Below, one piece after another: positions 21,601-30,042 of a DNA stretch of 64,000 nt. The stretch is from Odiellus spinosus. Taxonomy: Eukaryota; Arthropoda; Arachnida; Opiliones; Phalangiidae. The notes under the pieces are model-generated. The model saw nothing but the letters and a program-made list of their open reading frames with translations. It was not told the origin of the DNA and searched no databases. The position numbers and the translations under genes are program-made. The stretch lies in NCBI GenBank assembly GCA_963920705.1, contig OY987225.1, positions 9,031,210 to 9,095,209 on the forward strand, in the 5' to 3' direction. Every line of letters begins with the position of its first letter. Positions within the stretch are counted from its first letter, which is position 1.

Positions 21601-23137
21601 CCATCCAATAATTCATATAGCCTTTGAGTATCTAGAGTTGTAGGTAGGAGAGCGGTAATTTGTAAAGTGTCAGGATCTGTCTGTTGTTCTCGCCTTATAT
21701 CCTTAGTGAAAAGGTGTCCATTACTAAAGGTGGGGGTGCATTTAGAACGCTATTATTTAAAGTAACAGCTCCCAGTACAACAGGCACAGATGCATCCTAG
21801 ATCTCTGTTGACAGAATTTCCATAATAATTCGAGTTACAAATTTTGAATGTACTATAATTTTAATGGACTATTTCGTACGCTTATTTGCAATAATTTTAT
21901 CAGGTTTGTACCATAATTTAAATAATATTTTATATAGTAGTATATTTTCCAAGATTTTCGAATAAGTACCATATTTTAAACATTTTACGAATTAAAAAGT
22001 ATAAGAACCAATAAATTTCCTTATGTTCAGCCCTATACGGAAGCGAGGAAATATATAGGGCGAAGTCAAGCTACTGACTAGCCAGCCCAAGGACGAAGCG
22101 AAATAGGTTAATACTCCATGTATCTAGCCCGGCCGTCCTTTTGAACGGCCAACTTTCGATTTTATTATAACTTGTTTTCTTTTTTTTTTTTTGAAAACGC
22201 AAAAAAAAGGAGGTACTATAATTTTTAGCAAAAATTCAATAATTTTGAAGCAGGAGTACCATAACGGGGTTTTTCAAATCCGCCCCCGCTGTCCCACAGA
22301 AAATATTAGAATCGCTGGACAATTATCGAATAATGTTCATAACTTCTAAACTGAAAATATATTACCTATTTTTGTCGATCAAATAATGTAGAATGTATAA
22401 TAATAGCGTCCCTAGTTTTCGATCGACAACTGGTAATAATAATTTAATCATTCAGGTGTAACGTGGAAACTGGGATACGCTGACTAAAGCCAAAGGGGAA
22501 GTCTCACGCCAAATCCAGTTACAATACAAAACAAAATAGAACCGGGTTGGTCGCCTACCTTTTCACTATTGAGGGGTGGCGTGGAATATGAAATTAAAAT
22601 AAAGCAATGCATAGTCAAAGGGAATAGGATGTAATTAAATAATTAAGTCAACGAGGTATTGAGAGTTATCAGAATCATTTAATACGTAAAACATATTACG
22701 AATTAAATATGAACAAAATAAAAACAAATTAATAACTAGCGTGTCATGACACTAATTAATAAAACAACAAATAATACGCGAAAAAATAATAATAATAAAA
22801 ATAAAACGTTACGGCTTATACTGCCGCCAAAGTTCTGCGGTTTCCGCCATGGGCTTTGGCAAACCTTGAACTGGAACGTCCGAGCGGACCAGGTGGTCTC
22901 CACAGTTTAGGCACGATACATCGGCTCTTTCGCGTTAGGCGTGAACGTGTTTTTAATAGTCCGAGTGGTCATTCTGCCTTAGACTCTTTTCGGAGTAATA
23001 TAATAATATATTCAAGTCCCCATGGCACGCTTGGGCTATCTCCTCTTTTCTTACTTTTTAAGGACGAGCGTTAAAGTTTTTTCCTTTCAAACTCGGGAAA
23101 ACAGTGACCACATTACATTATAAACGAAGGTAAAAAA
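21601..23137. other. no gene seen
   Basis: No supported coding sequence. The short frame near 22856-23074 has no recognisable motif. A weak ATTATAAAC box at about 23119 lies 20 bp before the first Polinton virion gene. Confidence 0.4.
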
Positions 23138-23572
23138 ATGGCGTCGCGAAATAGGTATTATTACTATTACCTGCAGCAAGCTGGAGGAGGAGGCTTTCGA
23201 GGTCCCGTTTTTCCACGAGGTAACGGGTTAGGTTCAATTTTTAAGAGTCTAGTTCGATTCATTACCCCCATTATAAAGCCAGCGGCCAAGGCCTTAGGTC
23301 GGGAAGCGATTGGTATTGGAAGTCGCTGGATCGGTGATATTTCAGCGGGGCAAGATCCAAAAACAGCTTTAAAAAGGAATATTAAAATTGCTGGTTCTAA
23401 TCTATTACACACAGCTGGTGACAAAGTTCTCAATTCGCAATACGGCACTGGTACACGTAAAAGAAAAAGTCTAAAGGGTCGTAAAGTAAAACGAAGAAGG
23501 AAACCGATTTTTTATCCTAGGGATATAAATAGCTGGATCTTGCCGGCATCGGCTTTAGTTATAGTTATCTAA
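23138..23572 (+). CDS. Polinton basic virion (core/minor capsid) protein
   Basis: A 144-residue protein with a Tyr-rich then Gly-rich N-terminus, an amphipathic helical middle ('GSIFKSLVRFITPIIKPAAK', then a Gly/Ala-rich helix) and a strongly basic C-terminus (RKRKSLKGRKVKRRRKP). This layout is that of the small adenovirus-like or Polinton virion proteins that sit inside the capsid and interact with DNA and membranes. It lies 9 bp before the capsid gene on the same strand, which supports the assignment. The frame is intact, unlike most of its neighbours. The basic tract would act in the nucleus or in genome condensation. Exact equivalence to a named Polinton protein cannot be settled without comparison. 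Confidence 0.7.
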   Translation: MASRNRYYYYYLQQAGGGGFRGPVFPRGNGLGSIFKSLVRFITPIIKPAAKALGREAIGIGSRWIGDISAGQDPKTALKRNIKIAGSNLLHTAGDKVLNSQYGTGTRKRKSLKGRKVKRRRKPIFYPRDINSWILPASALVIVI

Positions 23573-23581
23573 CGCGACAAG

Positions 23582-24903
23582 ATGGGGTCTGAAAGTATGA
23601 TGTCTGAAGCCGACTTGTTCGTCAAACCTGTTAGTAATTATAATATTTTGGCTAGTAATGATATTGAATTAAAACACGTCAATTCAATTACGGATGGAGG
23701 ACCAATCGAATTTTTCGTCCCCGGTACTCCAGAACACTATGTCGATTTATCAAAAACCAGATTAAAGCTTAACGTTAAATTACTAAAAAAACACCACGAA
23801 TAATTCTTGGGAAGATATGACGGCGGCGGTAGACACAGTTGGACCTGTGAATTTACTCTTATGGGTTTTATTTTCTCAAATAGAAGCAATGTTAAATGAT
23901 ACGCTAGTACAAACCGTTAATAATTTAGCTCCGTATATCGCTTATTTCGAAACATTGTTAAATTACGGGAAAGATGCCAAAGAGACGCAATTAGCTTTGG
24001 AAATGTTTTACAAAGATACCAAGATAAAACCCGAGGATATTTTTGACGCGTCTAATCAAGGAATGAAACTGAGAAAAGAGCGCGTTGATCCATCGCATGT
24101 GAAATGATAGGGAAACTCCATCTGGATATTTGTAAAATGAATAAATTCTTCTTAAACAATGTAGATGTAAAATTTAAATTTATTAGATCAGGAATGTCGT
24201 TTCCCATTATATCGCGAGAACCACCTCCGGTCCCGCCCACGGTGGCCGCAGCCGCCATTCAATATAGATTCGTCATCACCGATGCTTCGCTCTACGTTAG
24301 GAAAATTAAGTTAAACCCAGACTTAATGTTAGCCCACGCCATGGTTTTGGAAAAAACACCCTGCGTCTACCCGATTAATCAGTCTGTGGCAAAGTACTTT
24401 GGGATAGAAAGAGGTAACACTGACACGACGAAAGAAAATGTCTTCTTGGGTAGAATCCCAAATAGAATAATAATTGCTTTCGTAAAGACATCAGCCTTCA
24501 ACGGAGATTTAACTGAAAATCCTTTTAATTTCGAGCACTTGGATTTGACGTATTTAGCCGTTACGTTTGATCAACGTAACCTTTTCAACCAAATTTTGCT
24601 GAAAAACGCTATTGTCGCGAATACCAATCCCTGTTCACGGCTTTAGATTTTTACGGTAAAAATAAAGGTAATGATATCTCGTACGATGAATACCCCCAGG
24701 GCAATTGTTTACTGGAGTTGGATTTAACAGCAGAAGAGGGAGCTAGTGGCGAACATTTTTCTTTGGAAAAATACGGTAGTTTACGCTTAACGATGAAATT
24801 TAAAAACCCGTTAAACTCGGCAATCACAGTTATCGTCTACGGCGAGTTTCAGAACCAAATGTTGATAACGAAAGATGGAACCATTCTTTACAAGTTAGAG
24901 TAA
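23582..24903 (+). pseudogene. Polinton major capsid protein (double jelly-roll), frameshifted
   Basis: About 440 codons spread over three frames correspond to the Polinton major capsid protein, a family known in nematode and insect genomes as F54H12.2-like. Supporting segments are 'ILASNDIELKHVNSITDGGP' near the N-terminus, the strand-rich middle, and the C-terminal 'YGEFQNQMLITKDGTILY'. The reading frame changes near 23800, near 24100 and near 24640, so no full protein can be made. Its normal role is assembly of an icosahedral capsid. The position directly after the basic virion protein and before an orphan gene and the integrase fits a Polinton capsid arm. Confidence 0.8.
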
Positions 24904-24907
24904 AAGG

Positions 24908-25771
24908 ATGGACGAGTACGTTTTCTTCTCTCAACGAAAGGAACTTAACCTGGTGGTGACAGTTCGAAACAATCTTAGAGAAGTCGGATTTGTTCGATCC
25001 TGTTGGAATTTCCAAGAGATGAAAAAAGCCTTAAAAGAAGTTTAAAAAGAACTTTTTGAATCATATCGCTGGCGGATCCCGCGTTATCATGACGCAAGAA
25101 CATTTTCTCTCCGACAAACAGACGATTGGAATAAGCGCTTCAGGCGATAGTTTCTTTATTCGACGGAATCCGTTGTTCATCTTCAACTCCCGGTCTGGGA
25201 AAATATCTGGAGCTTAAGAGACGTTGTTAACGATTTCTTCGAAGATGTGTTACCACGCTTTCATACTCGATTAGCGGAGAACTTTCAACTCGAAGGGCAT
25301 ATTTCGGGAAGCGGAATGAAGTTTATTGATATTCGTAAATATACCCCAGATGACACAAAATTCTGCGACTCCTGGTTTGCTACATCGAATGGATTTACCT
25401 TTAGAAAAGATACTTGGCTCAGACCGAAACAGCTGAAACCGGAACTGGATGAAGAACGTCAAATTCAAACTCAAATAACGAGAAAGAATGGTTTGAAAGA
25501 TCTGATTGTCGACAAAATTGGACATTATCTCTTCGAAGAAAAGGCTGGGAAGCTAGCCCAGGAATTTCCTTATCCTTACAACAGAAGTCTAGAATATGAC
25601 AAAAGACGTGAGAAGGATTTTATCGAGGCCGTTCAAGCTTTAAGCCGGGAAGATATCAACTTTGAGTTTCTTGGTAAATACGGATCCGACAACTTTGAAG
25701 AATGGTATATGGAAATTATTAATGATATTGTAGACTTGAAAAACCATGTTTTTTGCGATTGTGTTGGATAA
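24908..25771 (+). pseudogene. Polinton orphan gene, possibly minor capsid (penton) protein
   Basis: The frame opens at the ATG at 24908, 5 bp after the capsid stop. It breaks near 25040-25180 by stops and frame changes, then is open from 25247 to 25771 (174 codons). The C-terminal part is charged and helical, with Trp/Phe-rich patches and an end 'NHVFCDCVG'. I recognise no catalytic motif. A minor capsid protein is usually encoded next to the major one in Polintons, so that role is suggested by position only. It could instead be an unrelated accessory gene. Confidence 0.45.
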
Positions 25772-25827
25772 AAATAAAAAATAAAAAATAACCTATTTGA
25801 TTGTTTGATGTCATTATTGCACATACT

Positions 25828-26790
25828 ATGGTCACGAAACGCGTAGCTCAAGATCTGGCCCGGATATATTACGATCCGCAACACCCCGCTAGTTTAGGGT
25901 CGTCAAAAAAACTGCAATCAGCTCTCCCTCGTGTTAAGACTCGAGACGTCATCACCTGGTCAAGTCTCAACCAGCCTATACAAAACATAGAAATCGAAGA
26001 AAAAGGTTTCCGAGAAATAAGACTTTTGTTAATACTAAAGACGAAATATTCCAAGCGGATCTGGTAGATCTACCCCAGTTGGCCAAATTCAACAATATAT
26101 ATCGATATATTTTAACGGTTATTGACGTGCTATCGCGCTACGCTTGGGCTAAACCACTCAAGAAAAAAAACGGCTAACGAAATTATTCCGGCTCTCGAAT
26201 CAAATTTTCGAGAACGAACTCCTTTAAAGTTGAATACAGACGCGGGTAACGAATTTATTAATAAAGAAGTTCAAGCTTATTTAAAACGAAATGGGATCCT
26301 CTGGTACGCTAGTTATGGTAATATAAAATGTGGGATCATAGAACATTGGAATAGAACTTTAAAAAGCCGAATGAAACGACTTATGACCAAGAACCAGGAT
26401 TATAATTACTCGAAACATTTACAAAAATTGGTTGATGGTTACAATCAAACTGTCCATTCAACCATTGGGATGGCACCCAAAGATGTTACTATAAATAACG
26501 ATCATCTTGTCTGGAAAAGATTATACATGATTAGAAGCGTAAAAAGAAAAGTCCCAAAGTTACGAGTCGGTGATTTGGTTAGAATAGCGGCTGATAAAGG
26601 GGTTTTTGCTAAAGGTTATACGGGGTACTGGACAACGGAAATTTTCGTCATTAAAAAAGTCTTATTTCGAGATCCGCCCGCTTACGTCATGCAAGACGAA
26701 AATGATGAAATAATTAAGGGTAGCTTTTACGAGCCAGAGCTTCAAAAAATCGAATTAAGAATACCGAAGATTTACAACGCTTTTTGCAAT
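25828..26790 (+). pseudogene. Polinton retroviral-type integrase (F54H12.3-like)
   Basis: This gene specifies the rve-type DDE integrase that inserts Polinton DNA. The likely start is the ATG at 25828 (MVTKRVAQDLARIYYDP). The first catalytic Asp region is near 26065 (DLVDLPQLAKFNN), the second is at about 26232 (NTDAGNEF) and the Glu is at about 26340 (GIIEHWNRT). A C-terminal chromodomain-like, basic segment (LRVGDLVRIA) follows. Frame changes near 26000-26060 and near 26170 break the gene. The second Asp and Glu are 33 residues apart, slightly less than the usual 35. The 3' end runs into the protease gene. Confidence 0.85.
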
Positions 26791-27235
26791 GCGATCCCCG
26801 TACTAGACCATTTTTTATCGGGGTTTACCCTCAAGATATTCTACCCAAAAAACCAGATTTTACGCCCTTTTGTTTCGTCATCAACTCGCAACCTTCGACT
26901 GAAAGTGGATAGCATTGGATGGGCGTCTACGTGGATAAAAATGATGACGGCATTTTCTTTTGTTCTTACGGGAAAGAACCGGATTTTTACGGATTAGATT
27001 TGTCGAGATACGCCTCAAACTGGAAACACAATCTTACACAACTGCAGCCAACCAAATCTTTCTCCTGCGGCGACAACGTCATTTTTTTCTGACAAACCTG
27101 TGCTCCGGAATTTCTTTCGAAGATATCCTTCAAGAAATGTACAACAATAATGACAAAACGTACAACGACGCTATAATTATGTTAAATATGCTTATACATT
27201 TATGGAATCATAAAAATCAATCTTGTCTTGAATAA
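26770..27235 (+). pseudogene. Polinton adenovirus-type cysteine protease
   Basis: Downstream of the integrase, another frame shows the adenain-type maturation protease. The His box 'HWMGVYVDKN' is near 26914-26943, immediately preceded by an in-frame TAG. A downstream 'SFSCGDNVIFF' corresponds to the catalytic Cys region (about 27058-27090), then a stop. The C-terminal segment (EDILQEMYNNNDKTYND) continues in another frame to 27235. The enzyme would cut virion precursors during maturation. The stop and frameshift mean it is not functional. Confidence 0.75.
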
Positions 27236-27246
27236 AAATCATTTTA

Positions 27247-27582
27247 TTACTTTTTTATTTTTTTATGACAATAATAACAAAGACCACCGTAACCCGCGCC
27301 TAAAACCGAAGTTAAGACAAACAAGGCTGAATAACACAGCATTTTTACTTTTTTAAGATTAAATGATAATAGGGCTTTTACAAGAAAAGAAATAAAGTGT
27401 AAAGAATTACAACAAATAAAAAAATATGCTCGACGAAACTGCGAATCGTGAAAATAAAGACGGACTAATCCCGGACATTCGCAACAGATTGAATTCCTAT
27501 GTTTAAACTTGGTATATAAAAGGCAAAGTAACAAAATGGGTAAAAATAAAATTAACCAAAGTACAAAAATATTACTATGCAT
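27247..27582 (-). CDS. multi-span membrane protein of the Polinton
   Basis: A 111-residue frame, start ATG near 27582. It has a strongly hydrophobic N-terminal segment (residues about 5-23), a Cys-rich loop (CCECPG), a second hydrophobic stretch around residues 50-72 and a third near 80-98, with a basic end HKKIKK. Three membrane spans are plausible. It converges tail to tail with the protease gene, 12 bp apart. Polintons commonly carry a small membrane protein of unknown role, possibly in entry or egress. I recognise no specific family. The first codons overlap the end of the broken core-protein gene upstream. Confidence 0.5.
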   Translation of the reverse strand: MHSNIFVLWLILFLPILLLCLLYTKFKHRNSICCECPGLVRLYFHDSQFRRAYFFICCNSLHFISFLVKALLSFNLKKVKMLCYSALFVLTSVLGAGYGGLCYYCHKKIKK

Positions 27583-28351
27583 AAAACCAGTTTAGCAAAC
27601 TTTTTCACGATAGAATAAATCATTGTCAAATACTCCCAAAGTACTGTTCCTTTACCCGATTGTTTAGTCTTTTTGGGATTTTTCCTCATAATCATTCGGG
27701 GTGGCACATCCTCATCATCGGCAATTTCAGTAGCATCTTTCAAAGTAAGCGTACGACGGGCGTACCTTTGATGCTCTCGTTTCTCTTCTCGATTTTTCGC
27801 CTATAGTTTTTTAGCCACGCTGCTCGCGCTACGCTTCGGAGGCAGGTGAGCAACTTGTAGCGGAGGTAAAGAGGACGCCGCTTGCGAAGTCAAAAGATTC
27901 TATATCGCTTGTGACAAACGCTGGGTCTGACTGCTTGATGCTCCAGATGATATCTGAGGTGGAGGGGTAGGAGTCCCTGATATAGAAGCGAGCGGTGTAG
28001 ACGTACCAGTTGACGACAACGCTAAGGCGGGAGAAGTTGTAAAACTTGGAAACCAGCTCGGTGTAGGTGTAGGTGGAGGTCCGGGTGTAATTTGCGTCGG
28101 TCCTGTCAATGGTGGCGTTGTTATTGATATTGGTGACGTCAGACTGGCAAGTTCTGCACGTTGACGGAGGGGTGTTCTATTAAACTTTTCATGGTCAAAA
28201 ATTGTTGTAGAGTCGTCAAATAGTGTCGAAGTTTGTTTTCGGGTGACATGTTCATTTTCAAAATCCTCTTTATTTCACGATCAAGAGCTGAGGCTTCTTT
28301 ACCCGCTTCCGAGGAAAGAGCCGTTTCTGGTAACAAAACCATTCGCTTCAT
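27552..28351 (-). pseudogene. Polinton KRMVLLPE-type core protein, frameshifted
   Basis: It starts with 'MKRMVLLPETALSSE' followed by a helical segment with LDREIKRIL and a Tyr/Leu-rich helix (28351-28139), then a long Pro/Thr/Ser linker (about 28120-27900) and an acidic-then-basic tail with MRKNPKKTKQ (about 27740-27640). Frame changes near 28140, 27890 and 27780 break it. The ATG overlaps the stop of the preceding gene (28348-28351), an ATGA-type overlap. The N-terminal motif recurs in many Polinton and adintovirus-like loci, where the protein is taken to be a virion or core component. A truncated second copy lies at 60.0-60.34 kb. Confidence 0.6.
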
Positions 28352-28811
28352 CGTACCAGAGAAGAAATGGTTGAAATCAGGGTCGGTACCAGAGCACCGA
28401 TTAAACCGGGCAACAGTCCTCCAGCTTGTTTTATATACAATTTCCGATTCGTTTTGGTTGTCCCCAGTTTACTGCCTAATTGACGGACAAGACCTTGGTG
28501 CTGTTTTAGGTACAACCGGGCTTCCTCAGGTATCTCAATGTTACCGCGTAACAAGTTAAAAAACGTTTTGTTGATTGATTTAATTTGAGGGGCCTTGGCT
28601 CTTTTCAAAAACTGCTCTAGTTTTCCCCCTCCTTTTTGACTAACGTTGACTAACGTAAGAAAGGCAAGTGTTTCTTAAGGGGATGACGTTGTCTGGTAAA
28701 TCTGGTTTGTGTCCGTAAGGCCTTTCGAGCGTTCCGTAATAAAACTTTTTTCAGTAATGAGATTGGTTTTCGCTTGCTCCGCAAACGTCTTGAGGTACGT
28801 TTTCTCACCAT
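28348..28811 (-). pseudogene. Polinton membrane-active virion protein, damaged copy
   Basis: It has an Arg/Lys-rich N-terminus (MVRKRTSRRLRSKRK), a helical middle (NLLRGNIEIPEEARLYL) and a C-terminal hydrophobic segment 'GGLLPGLIGALVPTLISTI'. Relative to the intact second copy (60340-60780), indels near 28630-28660 disrupt the frame. A basic head plus Gly/Leu-rich hydrophobic tail is typical of adenovirus pVI/pX-like and Polinton small virion proteins that bind DNA and disturb membranes during entry. Confidence 0.65.
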
Positions 28812-28865
28812 GTTCTTTTAAAGTCAAGATCCGTAATTACACTTTTATTGAAGAAACAATCTTAT

Positions 28866-29519
28866 TTATTTGTCATTGCAAACAATGATCATATTACCTT
28901 CGCGAGGGAATAGGTTACTTCTTAAACGTAACTCGTCAGGCATATTTTGTTTCAAATCTATACACAAGTAAGAAAATGGATTAGCAGCCGTCACTAGATT
29001 GAAAGCTTTGGCCACGAGATTTTTGTTATGGGGAAATATTTGTCTACTCAAGTAGTTTATTTGACTTCCATCGCGAGGATTTTTGAAACATATGATATAC
29101 GAGGAATTAAGGCTAGTTGTGCGGCTTTCTTTTCCTTGCCCAAATAGATTTTGAGTTAACAAAGCCACTGACACATTTTTATGGTGCGAGGAAACACAAT
29201 AGATATTAGCAATGTGCGCGTTATTATAGCAGGTAAAGGCCAAGTCATCAATAATTAAAAAATTATGCCAATTTTCATCCCAAAAATTGGGATCTTCTGG
29301 GGGCAATTCCTCAATAAACTCCAAATTTTTTACCTCTTTCTGCATGTCTTTAAATTTTTGTTGGTACTCTTTATAACGGTACACGATCCTATTGGGTGGA
29401 GGTTCAATTAAAGTCTCGGCGTTTTTTAAAAGGTTAAATATCCAGGTGGTTTTACCACACATGGTTGGACCACTCACCAACAGCTGCATTGGGGCTTGAA
29501 ATTTGATTCGACACGACAT
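28866..29519 (-). CDS. Polinton genome-packaging ATPase
   Basis: A 217-residue ATPase of the FtsK/HerA-like packaging family that pumps DNA into preformed capsids. The Walker A motif is GPTMCGKTTW (residues about 18-27) and Walker B is FLIIDDLA (about 87-94). Further downstream are the 'SVALLTQNLFGQGKESRT' region and 'SSYIICFKNPRD', which correspond to the sensor region and the region following it in this family. The length matches Polinton and adenovirus IVa2-type ATPases. The start at 29519 overlaps the end of the GADD34-like gene by 46 bp. This copy has no visible break, whereas the second copy at 60.8-61.4 kb is frameshifted. Confidence 0.9.
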   Translation of the reverse strand: MSCRIKFQAPMQLLVSGPTMCGKTTWIFNLLKNAETLIEPPPNRIVYRYKEYQQKFKDMQKEVKNLEFIEELPPEDPNFWDENWHNFLIIDDLAFTCYNNAHIANIYCVSSHHKNVSVALLTQNLFGQGKESRTTSLNSSYIICFKNPRDGSQINYLSRQIFPHNKNLVAKAFNLVTAANPFSYLCIDLKQNMPDELRLRSNLFPREGNMIIVCNDK

Positions 29520-29668
29520 TTTTCAAATTTAAGCTCAAAATCTTTAATTCTCTTTTTAAAACGGAAATGATTGACAAAATTCCAATTGGTCCGATCCTCG
29601 ACAGGGATATACCAAATAACCGTTATCTCGTCAAATGTCACCTTCTTTATACTCTTTTCCAAATCCAT
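29474..29668 (-). CDS. GADD34/PPP1R15-like PP1-docking mini-protein
   Basis: A 64-residue frame with K9-V10-T11-F12 (KKVTF), a canonical RVxF docking motif for protein phosphatase 1. It is followed at the right distance by TVIW (16-19), an ED-R-x-x-W stretch (24-29) and RFKKRI (36-41). This ordered set is the core signature of the PPP1R15/GADD34 family, which brings PP1 to phosphorylated eIF2-alpha and restores translation. Several large DNA viruses carry such mini-proteins to defeat translational shut-off. All diagnostic residues are kept in this copy. It overlaps the BIR gene upstream and the ATPase downstream. The assignment rests on motif reading; homology has not been computed. Confidence 0.6.
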   Translation of the reverse strand: MDLEKSIKKVTFDEITVIWYIPVEDRTNWNFVNHFRFKKRIKDFELKFEKCRVESNFKPQCSCW

Positions 29669-30041
29669 CTAATACCACCTCTCGTAATGCTTCCACAAAC
29701 CTCAAAATATGTCTGTTCTCCACTGTGACTTTTTCCACAGCTACCTTGGATAATTTTTCTTGATGGGCTTCTTCGTACGCTAGCAAATTAGTTTTATCCT
29801 AATCGAGTAAAAAGGCGTAAAACGGGGCTTCTCTTTGATGTACGCTCAGTGGATATTCTTCGCTACTGCTTTCGCTCCAGTCAAATTCATTGTGACAACA
29901 GAAACATCTAGCCTTCGTTCAAGTAGAAAAAACCCGCTTCAGCTAGTTCCGAAGCTAGATACGAGTGGCGTGGCAATGTTTCGAGGCCGTCAACCAATTG
30001 ATATTGTTAAAGGTCTCCAATCTTTTACTTTCACGATACAT
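29631..30041 (-). pseudogene. BIR-domain (IAP-like) gene, dead copy
   Basis: Its start ATG (30041-30039) lies one base after the polymerase stop TAA (30045-30043). Compared with the intact copy at 61.5-61.96 kb, there is a 1-bp deletion early in the domain (near 29975), a 6-bp deletion just before the first zinc ligands (near 29910-29920), and a Gln codon turned into TAG (near 29800). The product would be an IAP-like protein with one BIR zinc domain. This copy cannot encode it. No restored version is given here. Confidence 0.75.
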
Positions 30042-30042
30042 C

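Noticed and set aside
28233-28559. Plus-strand frame opposite the virion-protein genes (also at 60225-60479)
   Set aside because: Antisense shadow of conserved minus-strand Polinton genes. It exists in both copies only because the sense genes are conserved.
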